Positions 1 to 6,793 are shown, numbered from the stretch's first letter. The stretch is 7,238 nt of DNA from Alphaproteobacteria bacterium (GCA_013290035.1 JABCYT010000159.1:1-7238), one strand, 5' to 3'. Notes: a model not told the origin generated them from the letters alone. A program made the numbers and translations.

Positions 1-206
1 TGACCGGCAAGCTGGATCGAGGGGCCGTCGGCCATCGGATCGGTGAACGGCATGCCGAGCTCGATCAGGTCGGCACCGGCGCCGGGCAGACCCTTCAGGA
101 TCTGGTAGCTGATGTCGACATCGGGATCGCCGGCGCTGACATAGGTCACGAGACCGGCGCGCTTGTCGGCCTTGAGCTGGGCGAAGCGTCGGGCGATGCG
201 GCTCAT
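1..206 (-). CDS. trpA: Tryptophan synthase alpha subunit, N-terminal part (runs off left edge)
   Basis: TrpA cleaves indole-3-glycerol phosphate to indole and glyceraldehyde 3-phosphate, and passes indole through a tunnel to TrpB in the cytoplasmic alpha2-beta2 complex. Only the first 68 codons are in the window. The translation starts [12 protein letters not shown] and contains the family signature [16 protein letters not shown]. Glu49 and Asp60 fall at the same numbers as the two catalytic acids of the Salmonella enzyme, which supports both the identity and the start codon. The ATG (204-206) lies two bases after the trpB stop. No strong Shine-Dalgarno sequence is visible (the upstream bases are GAAGATCTGACC), so translational coupling to trpB is likely. 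The rest of the TIM barrel lies outside the window. The identity is secure. Confidence 0.97.
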   Translation of the reverse strand, partial: MSRIARRFAQLKADKRAGLVTYVSAGDPDVDISYQILKGLPGAGADLIELGMPFTDPMADGPSIQLAG

Positions 207-208
207 GG

Positions 209-1423
209 TCAGATCTTCATGCCCAGCCGCTCGGCCACGGCAAACACATCCTTGTCGCCGCGGCCGCAGAGATTCATCACCAGCAGATTGTCCTTGGCCA
301 GCGCGGGCGCGAGCTTGGTGACATGGGCCAAGGCATGGGCGGGCTCGAGCGCGGGGATGATGCCTTCGAGCTTGCACAGCAGCTGGAAGGCGGCGAGCGC
401 CTCGTTGTCGGTCGCCGACACGTACTCGACCCGGCCCTGCTCCTTCAGCCAGGAGTGCTCGGGTCCGATGCCGGGATAGTCGAGGCCGGCCGAGATCGAA
501 TGCGCCTCGGTGATCTGGCCTTCCTTGTCCTGCAGCAGATAGGTGCGGTTGCCGTGCAGCACGCCCGGACGGCCGCCGGTCAGGGATGCGGCGTGCTCGC
601 CGGTCTCCACGCCCTTGCCGCCCGCCTCGACGCCGATGATGCGCACGCTCTTGTCGTCGAGGAAGGGATGGAACAGGCCCATGGCGTTCGAGCCGCCGCC
701 GATGCAGGCCACCAGCGTATCGGGCAGGCGGCCTTCCGCCGCCATGATCTGCTGGCGCACCTCGTTGCCGATCACGCACTGGAAATCGCGCACCATCGCC
801 GGATAGGGATGCGGGCCGGCCACCGTGCCGATGCAGTAGAAGGTCGTCTCGCAGGTCGCCACCCAGTCGCGCAGCGCCTCGTTCATGGCGTCCTTCAAGG
901 TCGAGGAGCCCGCCGTCACCGGCCGCACCTCGGCGCCCAGCATCTTCATGCGCACGACGTTGGGCGCCTGGCGATCGACATCGACCGATCCCATGAACAC
1001 CACGCAAGGGATGTCGAACAACGCACAGGCCGTCGCGGTGGCGACGCCGTGCTGGCCGGCACCGGTTTCGGCGATCACCCGCGTCTTGCCCATGCGCTTG
1101 GCCAGAAGCACCTGGCCCAGCACGTTGTTGATCTTGTGGCTGCCGGTGTGATTGAGCTCGTCGCGCTTGAAGTAGACCTTGGCGCCGCCCAGGTGCCTGG
1201 TCAGCCGTTCGGCGAAGTAGAGCGGGCTCGGCCGGCCGGCATAGTTCGCCAGCAGATAATTGAGCTCGCCCTGGAACTGCGGATCGGCCTTGGCCTCGGT
1301 GTAGGCCTTCTCCAGCTCGAGAATGAGCGGCATCAGGGTCTCGGCGACGTAGCGGCCGCCGAAAAGACCGAAATGCCCGCGCTCGTCGGGACCGGTACGG
1401 AAACTGTTGGGTGAGATTGGCAT
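209..1423 (-). CDS. trpB: Tryptophan synthase beta subunit (PLP enzyme)
   Basis: TrpB condenses indole with L-serine to give tryptophan, using pyridoxal phosphate and an aminoacrylate intermediate. The 404-residue length is normal for TrpB1 partnered with TrpA. Visible motifs are the PLP-lysine segment HTGSHKINN (Lys97), ETGAGQHG with the catalytic-type Glu119, the phosphate loop GGGSNAMG (242-249), [10 protein letters not shown] (314-323, Asp315 matching Salmonella Asp305), and CGRGDKD near the C-terminus. Cys386 occupies the position of the Salmonella serine that contacts the PLP ring nitrogen. I believe this Cys is a common natural variant, not a defect. The start is supported by the N-terminal [14 protein letters not shown] segment and by AGGAA six bases or so upstream. 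That ribosome-binding site lies inside a perfect hairpin (1429-1465). It precedes trpA by two bases and follows ridA after 56 bases, the largest gap in the operon. Confidence 0.99.
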   Translation of the reverse strand: MPISPNSFRTGPDERGHFGLFGGRYVAETLMPLILELEKAYTEAKADPQFQGELNYLLANYAGRPSPLYFAERLTRHLGGAKVYFKRDELNHTGSHKINNVLGQVLLAKRMGKTRVIAETGAGQHGVATATACALFDIPCVVFMGSVDVDRQAPNVVRMKMLGAEVRPVTAGSSTLKDAMNEALRDWVATCETTFYCIGTVAGPHPYPAMVRDFQCVIGNEVRQQIMAAEGRLPDTLVACIGGGSNAMGLFHPFLDDKSVRIIGVEAGGKGVETGEHAASLTGGRPGVLHGNRTYLLQDKEGQITEAHSISAGLDYPGIGPEHSWLKEQGRVEYVSATDNEALAAFQLLCKLEGIIPALEPAHALAHVTKLAPALAKDNLLVMNLCGRGDKDVFAVAERLGMKI

Positions 1424-1428
1424 CGCTG

Positions 1429-1465
1429 TTCCTGTCGGGACGCGGACTTAGCAGCCCGACAGGAA
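1429..1465 (-). promoter_or_regulatory. Perfect 11-bp inverted repeat covering the trpB ribosome-binding site
   Basis: The arms TTCCTGTCGGG (1429-1439) and CCCGACAGGAA (1455-1465) are exact reverse complements, separated by 15 bases. In the minus-strand mRNA the second arm of the hairpin contains AGGAA, the trpB Shine-Dalgarno sequence, and is followed by CAGCG and the start codon, so a folded leader would hide the site. No T-run follows on either strand, which argues against an intrinsic terminator. The repeat sits in the only sizeable gap between the operon genes. An alternative reading is a DNA operator: a weak promoter-like pair, TTGACC (1468-1473, minus strand) and TAAGTC (1445-1450), overlaps it with 17-base spacing, but the -10 match is poor. 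The inverted repeat is certain; its function is inferred. Confidence 0.6.
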
Positions 1466-1479
1466 GCGGTCAAAGAGCC

Positions 1480-2025
1480 CTACCTTCTCTTGGTCTTGGC
1501 CGATTTCCTCTTGGCCTTCTGGGCCGATTTGCGCGATGCCGCAACGACGCTGCCGCGGACCGGCGCGGCGTTCACCTCGACGATCACCTCGATTTCGACC
1601 GGAATGCCGCGCGGCAGCGAGCCCATGCCGACCGCCGAGCGTGCGTGGCGGCCACGATCACCGAACACGGTGACGAAGAGATCGGAGCAGCCGTTGATGA
1701 CCTCCGGCTGCTCGCCGAACTCCGGCGTGGCGTTGACCATGCCCAAGACCTTGACGATGCGCTTGACGCGATCGAGGTCACCCAGCTCGGCCTTCATGAC
1801 GGCGATCAGGCTGAGGCCGGTCTGGCGCGCGAATTCGTAGCCCTGCTCCTTGGTGAAGTCGCGGCCGACCTTTCCGACCGGCAGCGGGTGCCCCGGCAGG
1901 CCAGGACCCTTGCCGGCGAGATAGAGCAGATTGCCGGTGCGCACGGCATTCACGTAGTTGGCCATCGGCGAAGTGGGTTTGGTGAGCTCGATGCCCAGTT
2001 CCTTCAGCCGCCGTTCGGTTTTCAT
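1480..2025 (-). CDS. RidA/YjgF/UK114-family protein with basic C-terminal tail
   Basis: RidA-family trimers hydrolyse reactive enamines and imines released by PLP enzymes. Canonical members deaminate 2-aminoacrylate. The 181-residue protein has a RidA fold region at about residues 1-152. It resembles the subgroup with GKGPGLPG, KVGRDFTKEQGYEFAR and GDLDRVKRIVKVLGMVN. The key Arg is present in HARSAVG (Arg129), and Glu144 in VEIEVI lies at the same spacing from it as the Arg105/Glu120 pair of E. coli RidA, so deaminase activity is plausible. Residues 165-181 form a tail with 10 Lys/Arg in 17 residues and a repeated RKSA, unlike the compact family norm of roughly 130-155 residues. The start has a very strong Shine-Dalgarno sequence (GAGGGGGAG). 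The gene sits between trpF and trpB, suggesting a link to aminoacrylate chemistry at TrpB. Family assignment is firm; physiological role is inferred. Confidence 0.93.
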   Translation of the reverse strand: MKTERRLKELGIELTKPTSPMANYVNAVRTGNLLYLAGKGPGLPGHPLPVGKVGRDFTKEQGYEFARQTGLSLIAVMKAELGDLDRVKRIVKVLGMVNATPEFGEQPEVINGCSDLFVTVFGDRGRHARSAVGMGSLPRGIPVEIEVIVEVNAAPVRGSVVAASRKSAQKAKRKSAKTKRR

Positions 2026-2031
2026 CTTCGA

Positions 2032-2040
2032 CTCCCCCTC
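2032..2040 (-). promoter_or_regulatory. Strong ribosome-binding site of the RidA gene, overlapping the trpF stop
   Basis: On the minus strand the sequence GAGGGGGAG lies six bases before the ridA start codon (2023-2025), and its first two bases belong to the trpF TGA stop. It is the strongest Shine-Dalgarno sequence in the window. A ribosome ending trpF would stop directly on it, favouring reinitiation, and the site may also allow high independent translation of ridA compared with its neighbours. Confidence 0.8.
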
Positions 2041-2677
2041 AGAACGCCTTCACTTGATCGAGGAAGGCGCGGATCAAGTCGACCGATTTCACACCCCGGC
2101 TCGATTCGACGCCAGAGGAAACGTCGACCGCCCGCGCACCGGTCACGCGCACCGCCTCGGCGACATTGTCGAGCCTGAGCCCGCCGGCCAGCAACCACGG
2201 CAGCGGCACGGCGCGGCCGGACAGGATGGTCCAGTCGAAGGCCTTCGCATTGCCGCCGGGCAAGGTCCCCTCGGCGGTATCGAACATTAGCCGGTCAGCG
2301 ACCGACGCGTAGGCGGCGATGCCGCGCTCGACGTCACCTGCCTCGCCAACCTTGATTACCTTCATCACCGGCTTGCCCGTGCGCGCCTTGATCGCTGCGA
2401 CGCGCTCCGGCATTTCCGCACCATGGAGCTGCAGCAGGTCGAAGGCACCGGTCGCCAGCCGCGCATCGAGCAGCGAATCGTCAGGATCGACGAACAGGCC
2501 GGTGCGAATGACGCCTTTCGGCACGCGCGCGCCCAGCGCCTTCAGCACGTCGTTCGAGGCGACATGGCGCGGCGACCGCGGATAGGTGACGAAACCCACG
2601 AAGCGCGCGCCGGCCGCGACCGCGGCGTCGACCGTTTCCGGCGTCGACAGACCGCAGATCTTGGCCTCGACGCTCAT
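2039..2677 (-). CDS. trpF: Phosphoribosylanthranilate isomerase
   Basis: TrpF converts N-(5-phosphoribosyl)anthranilate to 1-(2-carboxyphenylamino)-1-deoxyribulose 5-phosphate, the third step from chorismate to tryptophan. The 212-residue length is typical of the monofunctional single-domain TIM barrel. Motifs in order are KICGL (6-10, general-base Cys8), YPRSPRHV (32-39), LLQLHGAE (81-88), MFDT with the general-acid Asp133, AGGLRLDNV (164-172), and DVSSGVE (185-191). The loop usually reading GG-T/S/N-G before FDW reads GGNAKAFDW, so its last glycine is Ala144. The start ATG at 2675-2677 was chosen because KICGL must lie near the N-terminus and because it overlaps the pyrF stop as ATGA. The reading frame stays open upstream through pyrF, but that extension shows no trpF homology and is a shadow frame. 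Confidence 0.97.
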   Translation of the reverse strand: MSVEAKICGLSTPETVDAAVAAGARFVGFVTYPRSPRHVASNDVLKALGARVPKGVIRTGLFVDPDDSLLDARLATGAFDLLQLHGAEMPERVAAIKARTGKPVMKVIKVGEAGDVERGIAAYASVADRLMFDTAEGTLPGGNAKAFDWTILSGRAVPLPWLLAGGLRLDNVAEAVRVTGARAVDVSSGVESSRGVKSVDLIRAFLDQVKAF

Positions 2678-3426
2678 AGGTCGCTGACTCCAGCCTCGCG
2701 GGCGATCGCTTCGGCCGCGGCGCGCGGGTCGGCAGCCTGGTAGATCGGCCGGCCGACCACGAGGTTGGTGGCGCCAAGATCGACCGCCTGGCGCGGCGTC
2801 ATCGCCCGCTTCTGGTCGTTGGCGGCGCTGCCGACGGGCCGGATGCCGGGCACCATGAGCACGAAGTCGGGGCCGCACTGCTTGCGCAAGGCGGCGATCT
2901 CGTGCGGCGAGCAGATCACGCCGTCGAGGCCGCTGGCGTGCGCCAGGGCGGCGAGCCGCAGCACCTGATCGGATGGGTCGGCGTGGATACCCGTTGCTTC
3001 GAGGTCGGAACGATCGAGCGAGGTGAGGACAGTCACCCCCAAAAGCTTGGGCCGGGGCACGCCGTACTTGGCCGCCTGCGTGCCGGCTTCGCACACCGCC
3101 GTCTTCAGCATCTCCTGGCCGCCGCTGGCGTGGATGGTGATGAAGGTGGGCGCGAGTTCGACCACGGCGCGGATGCCGCCGGCCACCGTGTTGGGAATGT
3201 CGTGCAGCTTGAGGTCGAGGAAGAAGCCCACGCCGGTGGCACGGACCGGCGCCGGAAAGGCATAGCGCACACCCGGAGCGCCGTGCGCCAGGAAGAATTC
3301 CAAGCCGAGCTTGATGCCGCCGACGGCCGGTTTCGGTCCGCCGGCAATGGACTGGATGAGCCTGGTGGCCTGGGCGAGATCGATGGTGTCGACGCCGCAA
3401 TAGACGGGATTCGAACGGCTCTTCAT
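2674..3426 (-). CDS. pyrF: Orotidine 5'-phosphate decarboxylase
   Basis: PyrF decarboxylates OMP to UMP, the last step of de novo pyrimidine synthesis. The 250-residue protein fits the bacterial group 1 OMP decarboxylase. The catalytic charge network is intact in FFLDLKLHDIPNT (Asp71, Lys73, His75, Asp76). The first-strand Asp13 and Lys39 (GIKLGLEFF) are present, as are the phosphate-binding VPGIRP (192-197) and VVGRPIYQ (223-230). The usual VALD of strand one reads CGVD here, a mild variation. The start ATG at 3424-3426 has no strong Shine-Dalgarno sequence (an AGG about 13 bases upstream is distant). The gene overlaps trpF by ATGA, so the two are probably translationally coupled. It lies 38 bases after glpK with no terminator-like hairpin between. 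Pairing pyrF with trp genes is, as I recall, seen in other alphaproteobacteria. Confidence 0.98.
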   Translation of the reverse strand: MKSRSNPVYCGVDTIDLAQATRLIQSIAGGPKPAVGGIKLGLEFFLAHGAPGVRYAFPAPVRATGVGFFLDLKLHDIPNTVAGGIRAVVELAPTFITIHASGGQEMLKTAVCEAGTQAAKYGVPRPKLLGVTVLTSLDRSDLEATGIHADPSDQVLRLAALAHASGLDGVICSPHEIAALRKQCGPDFVLMVPGIRPVGSAANDQKRAMTPRQAVDLGATNLVVGRPIYQAADPRAAAEAIAREAGVSDL

Positions 3427-3464
3427 GGCGGGCGCAACCTAATGGCGCCGCCGCTCGGCAGCAA

Positions 3465-4949
3465 TCAGGAACTGCGCACCCGGCGAACGGCGTCCTTCCA
3501 ACCGGAGTATCGGCGGTCGCGCGCGGCGGCGTCCTCGGCCGGCCGGAAGGCGCGGTCGAGCGCCCAGGTCTTGGACAGCGCCTCGAGCGATGGCCACAGG
3601 CCGGCCTGCAGGCCAGCCAGGAAGGCAGCCCCCAGCGCCGTGGTCTCGGTCACCTTCGGCCGCTCGACCGGCGTGCCGACCGTGTCGGCCAGCCGCTGCA
3701 TCAGCGAGTCGTTCACCACCATGCCGCCGTCGACCCGCAACTCGTCGATCTGCGCGCCGTCGCCGCGCATCGCATCGACGAGGTCGCGGGTCTGGAAGCA
3801 GACCGAATCGAGCGTGGCGGCGGCGATCTCGGCGGGCCCGGTATCTCGGGTCAGGCCCAACAGCGCACCACGCGCGCCGGCATCCCAATAGGGGGCGCCG
3901 AGACCGACGAAGGCCGGCACCATGTAGACGGCGTGGCCCGCTTTGGCCTGCCGGGCAAGGTCCTCGACCTCGGACGACGTCTTGAGCAGGCGCAGGCCGT
4001 CGCGCAGCCACTGCACGGCCGCGCCTGCCACGAAGATGCTGCCCTCCAGCGCATAGGTGCGCCGGCCGGCGAGTTGATAGGCGATGGTGGTGAGCAGGCG
4101 ATTGTGCGAACGCATGGCGATGCTGCCGGTGTTCAGCAGCGCAAAGCAGCCCGTGCCGTAGGTTGCCTTCACCATGCCAGGCTTGATGCAGGCCTGACCC
4201 ATGGTCGCGGCCTGCTGGTCGCCCGCCATGCCGAGCACCGGCACCGGCGCGCCGAGGATGTCGGCCGTGGCGACGCCCAAGTCGCCCGAGCAATCGACGA
4301 CCTTGGGCAGCAGGGCGCGCGGCACGCCGATCAGCTTCAGCAGGTCCGCATCCCAGGCGCCCGTGTGGATGTCGAGCAGCAGGCTGCGGCTGGCATTGGT
4401 GGCGTCGCTCGCATGGACCTTGCCGCCGGTCAGCCGCCACAGCAGGAAGCATTCGATGGTGCCGGCGGCGAGCGCCCCCTTCTCCGCCGCGCTCCGGCTG
4501 CCGGCCACGTGATCGAGGATCCAGGCGATCTTGGTGCCGGAGAAATACGGATCGAGGATCAGGCCGGTCTTGGCCGTGACCTCGTCCTCGTGCCCGGCCC
4601 GCCGCAATTCATCGCAGCGCTCAGCCGTGCGGCGATCCTGCCAGACGATGGCATTGTGGATCGGCTTGCCGGTGTCGCGGTCCCACACGACGGTGGTCTC
4701 GCGCTGGTTGGTGATGCCGATGCCGGCCAGCGCCGCGGCGTCGAGCTTGGCGCGGGCCAGCGCCTCGCGGCAGACCTCGACCGTCGCCGACCAGATCTGC
4801 TCGGGATCGTGCTCGACCCAGCCCGGCTTGGGAAAGATCTGCGGCAGCTCCTTCCGCGCCGACGCCACAGGGTGGCCCGACGCATCGAACACGATGGCCC
4901 GGGTGCTGGTGGTGCCCTGGTCGATGGCGAGGATGTGCTTGGCGGCCAT
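3465..4949 (-). CDS. glpK: Glycerol kinase
   Basis: GlpK phosphorylates glycerol to sn-glycerol 3-phosphate using ATP. The 494-residue protein is a full-length FGGY-family kinase (E. coli 502). Motifs are [11 protein letters not shown] (8-18, ATP phosphate loop), [17 protein letters not shown] with glycerol-contact Arg83-Glu84, DPYFSGTK (Tyr135), GMAGDQQAA (Asp244, catalytic base), YGTGCF (264-269), GLGAPYWD (349-356), DGGMVVND (407-414) and [12 protein letters not shown] (435-446). The E. coli fructose-1,6-bisphosphate site (GTRIPISG, Arg236) aligns with GAPVPVLG, so the Arg is absent and this allosteric control is probably lost. The start has AAGG four bases upstream. No glpF, glpD or glpR is adjacent. 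The gene sits between a prenyl synthase and pyrF, 32 and 38 bases away, an uncommon place for it. Glycerol kinase identity is strong, with all substrate residues present. Confidence 0.97.
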   Translation of the reverse strand: MAAKHILAIDQGTTSTRAIVFDASGHPVASARKELPQIFPKPGWVEHDPEQIWSATVEVCREALARAKLDAAALAGIGITNQRETTVVWDRDTGKPIHNAIVWQDRRTAERCDELRRAGHEDEVTAKTGLILDPYFSGTKIAWILDHVAGSRSAAEKGALAAGTIECFLLWRLTGGKVHASDATNASRSLLLDIHTGAWDADLLKLIGVPRALLPKVVDCSGDLGVATADILGAPVPVLGMAGDQQAATMGQACIKPGMVKATYGTGCFALLNTGSIAMRSHNRLLTTIAYQLAGRRTYALEGSIFVAGAAVQWLRDGLRLLKTSSEVEDLARQAKAGHAVYMVPAFVGLGAPYWDAGARGALLGLTRDTGPAEIAAATLDSVCFQTRDLVDAMRGDGAQIDELRVDGGMVVNDSLMQRLADTVGTPVERPKVTETTALGAAFLAGLQAGLWPSLEALSKTWALDRAFRPAEDAAARDRRYSGWKDAVRRVRSS

Positions 4950-4981
4950 GCCGCCTTATTAGCAGGTTTTCGCCGCCGCGC

Positions 4982-6001
4982 TCAGTGCGCGCGGTCGATC
5001 GCGAAGTCGACCGCCTCGAGCAGGGCGGCCTTGAGCGGCTTGTCGGGAAAGAGTCCCAGCGCATCGCGCGCCATGGCGCCGTAGTGGCGGGCGCGCTCCA
5101 GCGTGTCGGCGAGCGCGCCATGGCGGTCGATCAGTTTCTTGGCCTGTTCGAGGTCGCCGGCACGCTGGTCGAGCTTCTCGATGGTGCGCTTCCAGAATTC
5201 GCGTTCGACGGTGCGGCCGCGCAGGAAGGCCAGGATCACCGGCAGGGTGATCTTGCCCTCGCGGAAATCGTCGCCGACGGTCTTGCCGAGCTGGGCCTCG
5301 CGGCCGGCATAGTCGAGGGCGTCGTCGACGAGCTGGAAGGCGATGCCGAGATTCATGCCGAAGCTTTGCAGCGCCACCCGCTCGGGACCATTGCGGCCGG
5401 CGACCATGGCACCGACTTCGGCGGCCGCGGCGAACAATTTGGCAGTCTTGGCCTTGATCACTTCGAGATAGGTCGCTTCGGGCGTGCTGATGTCACGCTG
5501 GCTCACGAGCTGCAGCACCTCGCCCTCGGCGATGGTCGAGGAGGCGCGCGACAGCACGGCCAGGACGTCGAGCGAGCCGACATCGACCATCAGCTCGAAG
5601 GCGCGGGTGAACAGGAAGTCGCCGACCAGCACCGAGGCCTTGTCGCCCCACACCGAGTTGGCCGACGGCTTGCCGCGACGGAGCGCGCTCACATCGACCA
5701 CGTCGTCGTGCAGCAGGGTGGCGGAATGGATGAACTCGACGCAGGTCGCGAGCTTGATGTGGCGGTCGTCGGTGGCGGTGTAGTCGCACAGACGCGCCGC
5801 CGCCACGGTCAGCAGCGGCCGCATGCGCTTGCCGCCGGCGCCGACCAGATGGTTGGCAAGCTCTGGGATCAACGCCACCGGCGAGCGCATCCGAGCCAGG
5901 ATCTCGCGATCGACCTGCGTCATGTCGTCGGCACAGAGCGACAAGAGCGGCTCCAGGCTCGGCGTCTTGCGCTTGCCTTCGAGGGAGACGACGGTAGCCA
6001 T
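4982..6001 (-). CDS. ispB: Long-chain polyprenyl diphosphate synthase (octaprenyl/decaprenyl type)
   Basis: The enzyme extends an allylic diphosphate with isopentenyl diphosphate units to make the ubiquinone side chain. The 339-residue all-helical protein has GGKRMRP (56-62), the first aspartate-rich motif LLHDDVVD (Asp99, Asp100, Asp103), the diphosphate-binding RRGKPS (108-113), an AKTAKLF segment (184-190), and the second aspartate-rich motif FQLVDDALDY (Asp226, Asp227, Asp230). Residues four and five before the first Asp are Thr and Ala, small side chains consistent with a long product. Ubiquinone-10 is usual in alphaproteobacteria, so decaprenyl (DdsA) is the likelier product, but chain length cannot be read from sequence alone. 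The ATG at 5999-6001 has no visible Shine-Dalgarno sequence, and the next Met is 26 codons in. It is the first gene of the minus-strand run and is divergent from the methyltransferase. Confidence 0.93.
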   Translation of the reverse strand: MATVVSLEGKRKTPSLEPLLSLCADDMTQVDREILARMRSPVALIPELANHLVGAGGKRMRPLLTVAAARLCDYTATDDRHIKLATCVEFIHSATLLHDDVVDVSALRRGKPSANSVWGDKASVLVGDFLFTRAFELMVDVGSLDVLAVLSRASSTIAEGEVLQLVSQRDISTPEATYLEVIKAKTAKLFAAAAEVGAMVAGRNGPERVALQSFGMNLGIAFQLVDDALDYAGREAQLGKTVGDDFREGKITLPVILAFLRGRTVEREFWKRTIEKLDQRAGDLEQAKKLIDRHGALADTLERARHYGAMARDALGLFPDKPLKAALLEAVDFAIDRAH

Positions 6002-6055
6002 GCTGTAAGAATAATCCCGCGGATAAGGCCGATTGTTGCGACACGATGTCGTGAC
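6002..6055. promoter_or_regulatory. Divergent intergenic region, probable promoters both ways
   Basis: This is the only place where transcription diverges, so promoters for both directions are expected here. Minus strand: GCAACA (6034-6039) and GATTAT (6011-6016) are spaced by 17 bases; the -10 is fair and the -35 weak, giving a start almost at the prenyl synthase ATG. Plus strand: TTGTTG (6033-6038) and CATGAT (6055-6060) are spaced by 16 bases and would start transcription near the ATG at 6068. A short palindrome, CACGA-TG-TCGTG (6042-6053), lies between and could be an operator or chance. Neither gene has a Shine-Dalgarno sequence, which fits short or leaderless transcripts. The role as a promoter region follows from gene layout; the exact boxes are guesses. 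Confidence 0.4.
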
Positions 6056-6793
6056 ATGATCCGTAGCATGGAACCGGACCTGACCGAAGACGCACTATTG
6101 GGCGGCCGCGTGCGGTTGTTGCAGCCGCGTCGCGGCTACCGCGTCGCCGTCGACGCCGTGCTGCTGGCTGCCGCCATCGATGCAGCGGCCGGCCAGCGCG
6201 TCCTCGATCTCGGCGCAGGCGTGGGCGCCGTCGGCCTCTGCCTTGCCGCGCGCATCCGCGGTTGTTCCGTGGTGGGCGTTGAAGTGCAGCCCGCGCTGGT
6301 GGATTTGGCCGAACGCAACGCCAGCCTCAACGGCATGAGCGAGCGTGTGCGAACGATCATTCACGATCTCGCCCGGCCGCTGCCGTCCGATCTTGGGAAA
6401 TTCGACCACGTCGCGACCAATCCACCCTACCTGGCGGCCGCCGTCGCCGATCCCTCGCCCGATCCGAGCAAGGCGCTGGCAACCGTCGAATCGAGCGCCG
6501 ATCTGGCGCGCTGGCTCGCGGTGGCGACTGCAGCGGTAAAATCTGCAGGCACCGTGCTCGTCATTCAGCGCAGCGACCGGCTGGAGGAGATCGTGACTCA
6601 CCTGGCCCGGCTGGGCTGGGGCGACGTCGCCCTCAAGCGTCTGCCGCCCGCGGCGCGGGTGCTGATCCGTGCCCGCCGGGCCGGCACCTTGCAGCAGATC
6701 GAGACGCCACCGCTGGTGCTGCACCGACCGGAGGGCGGTTACACCGACGCGGCCGAGGCGGTCCTGCGTCACGCCGCACCGCTTGCCTTCTGA
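6056..6793 (+). CDS. SAM-dependent methyltransferase, TrmN6/COG4123-like
   Basis: The 245-residue protein is a class I Rossmann-fold methyltransferase of the type annotated as tRNA1(Val) adenine-37 N6-methyltransferase. The N-terminal segment LTEDALLGGRVRLLQP (9-24) and the following GYRVAVDAVLLAAA are characteristic of this family. Motif I is VLDLGAGVGAVG (49-60), the acidic end of strand two is GVE (Glu76), and motif IV is NPPY (122-125), typical of amino-group methylation on adenine or glutamine. The C-terminal part (LVLHRPEGGYTDAAEAVLR, about 220-238) is also family-like. Start choice is uncertain: ATG at 6056 or ATG at 6068 (four codons later), both without a Shine-Dalgarno sequence. The frame is open upstream across the antisense of the prenyl synthase, but that part is a shadow. 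The exact substrate is not proven by sequence; alphaproteobacterial members may differ from E. coli YfiC. Confidence 0.88.
   Translation: MIRSMEPDLTEDALLGGRVRLLQPRRGYRVAVDAVLLAAAIDAAAGQRVLDLGAGVGAVGLCLAARIRGCSVVGVEVQPALVDLAERNASLNGMSERVRTIIHDLARPLPSDLGKFDHVATNPPYLAAAVADPSPDPSKALATVESSADLARWLAVATAAVKSAGTVLVIQRSDRLEEIVTHLARLGWGDVALKRLPPAARVLIRARRAGTLQQIETPPLVLHRPEGGYTDAAEAVLRHAAPLAF

Noticed and set aside
323..1414. 363-codon plus-strand open frame opposite trpB
   Set aside because: It is antisense to a fully conserved trpB and its translation is His/Ala/Gly/Arg-rich without any motif, as expected from the codon bias of the opposite strand.
2039..3400. A 453-codon open frame that runs through pyrF into trpF, suggesting a longer or fused protein
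   Set aside because: The upstream part overlaps pyrF out of frame and is a low-complexity Arg/Pro/Ala-rich translation typical of shadow frames at high GC. trpF homology begins only at the ATG at 2675-2677.
3427..3464. Possible promoter or terminator between glpK and pyrF
   Set aside because: The 38 bases show no convincing -35/-10 pair and no hairpin with a T-run.
3439..4452. 337-codon minus-strand frame overlapping glpK in another frame
   Set aside because: The glpK frame carries the conserved kinase motifs over the same stretch; this one is Arg/Gly/Ala-rich and shadow-like.
4950..4981. Possible terminator or promoter between the prenyl synthase and glpK
   Set aside because: The 32 bases hold only a TAATAA-like stretch next to the glpK ribosome-binding site, without a matching -35 or stem-loop.
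3933..5084. 383-codon plus-strand open frame opposite glpK
   Set aside because: It is antisense to an intact glpK with all catalytic motifs, and no domain is visible in the translation.
4985..6055. Long upstream extension of the plus-strand methyltransferase frame, antisense to the prenyl synthase
   Set aside because: The minus strand encodes a complete prenyl synthase with both aspartate-rich motifs. The plus-strand translation has no recognisable domain until the methyltransferase begins near 6056.
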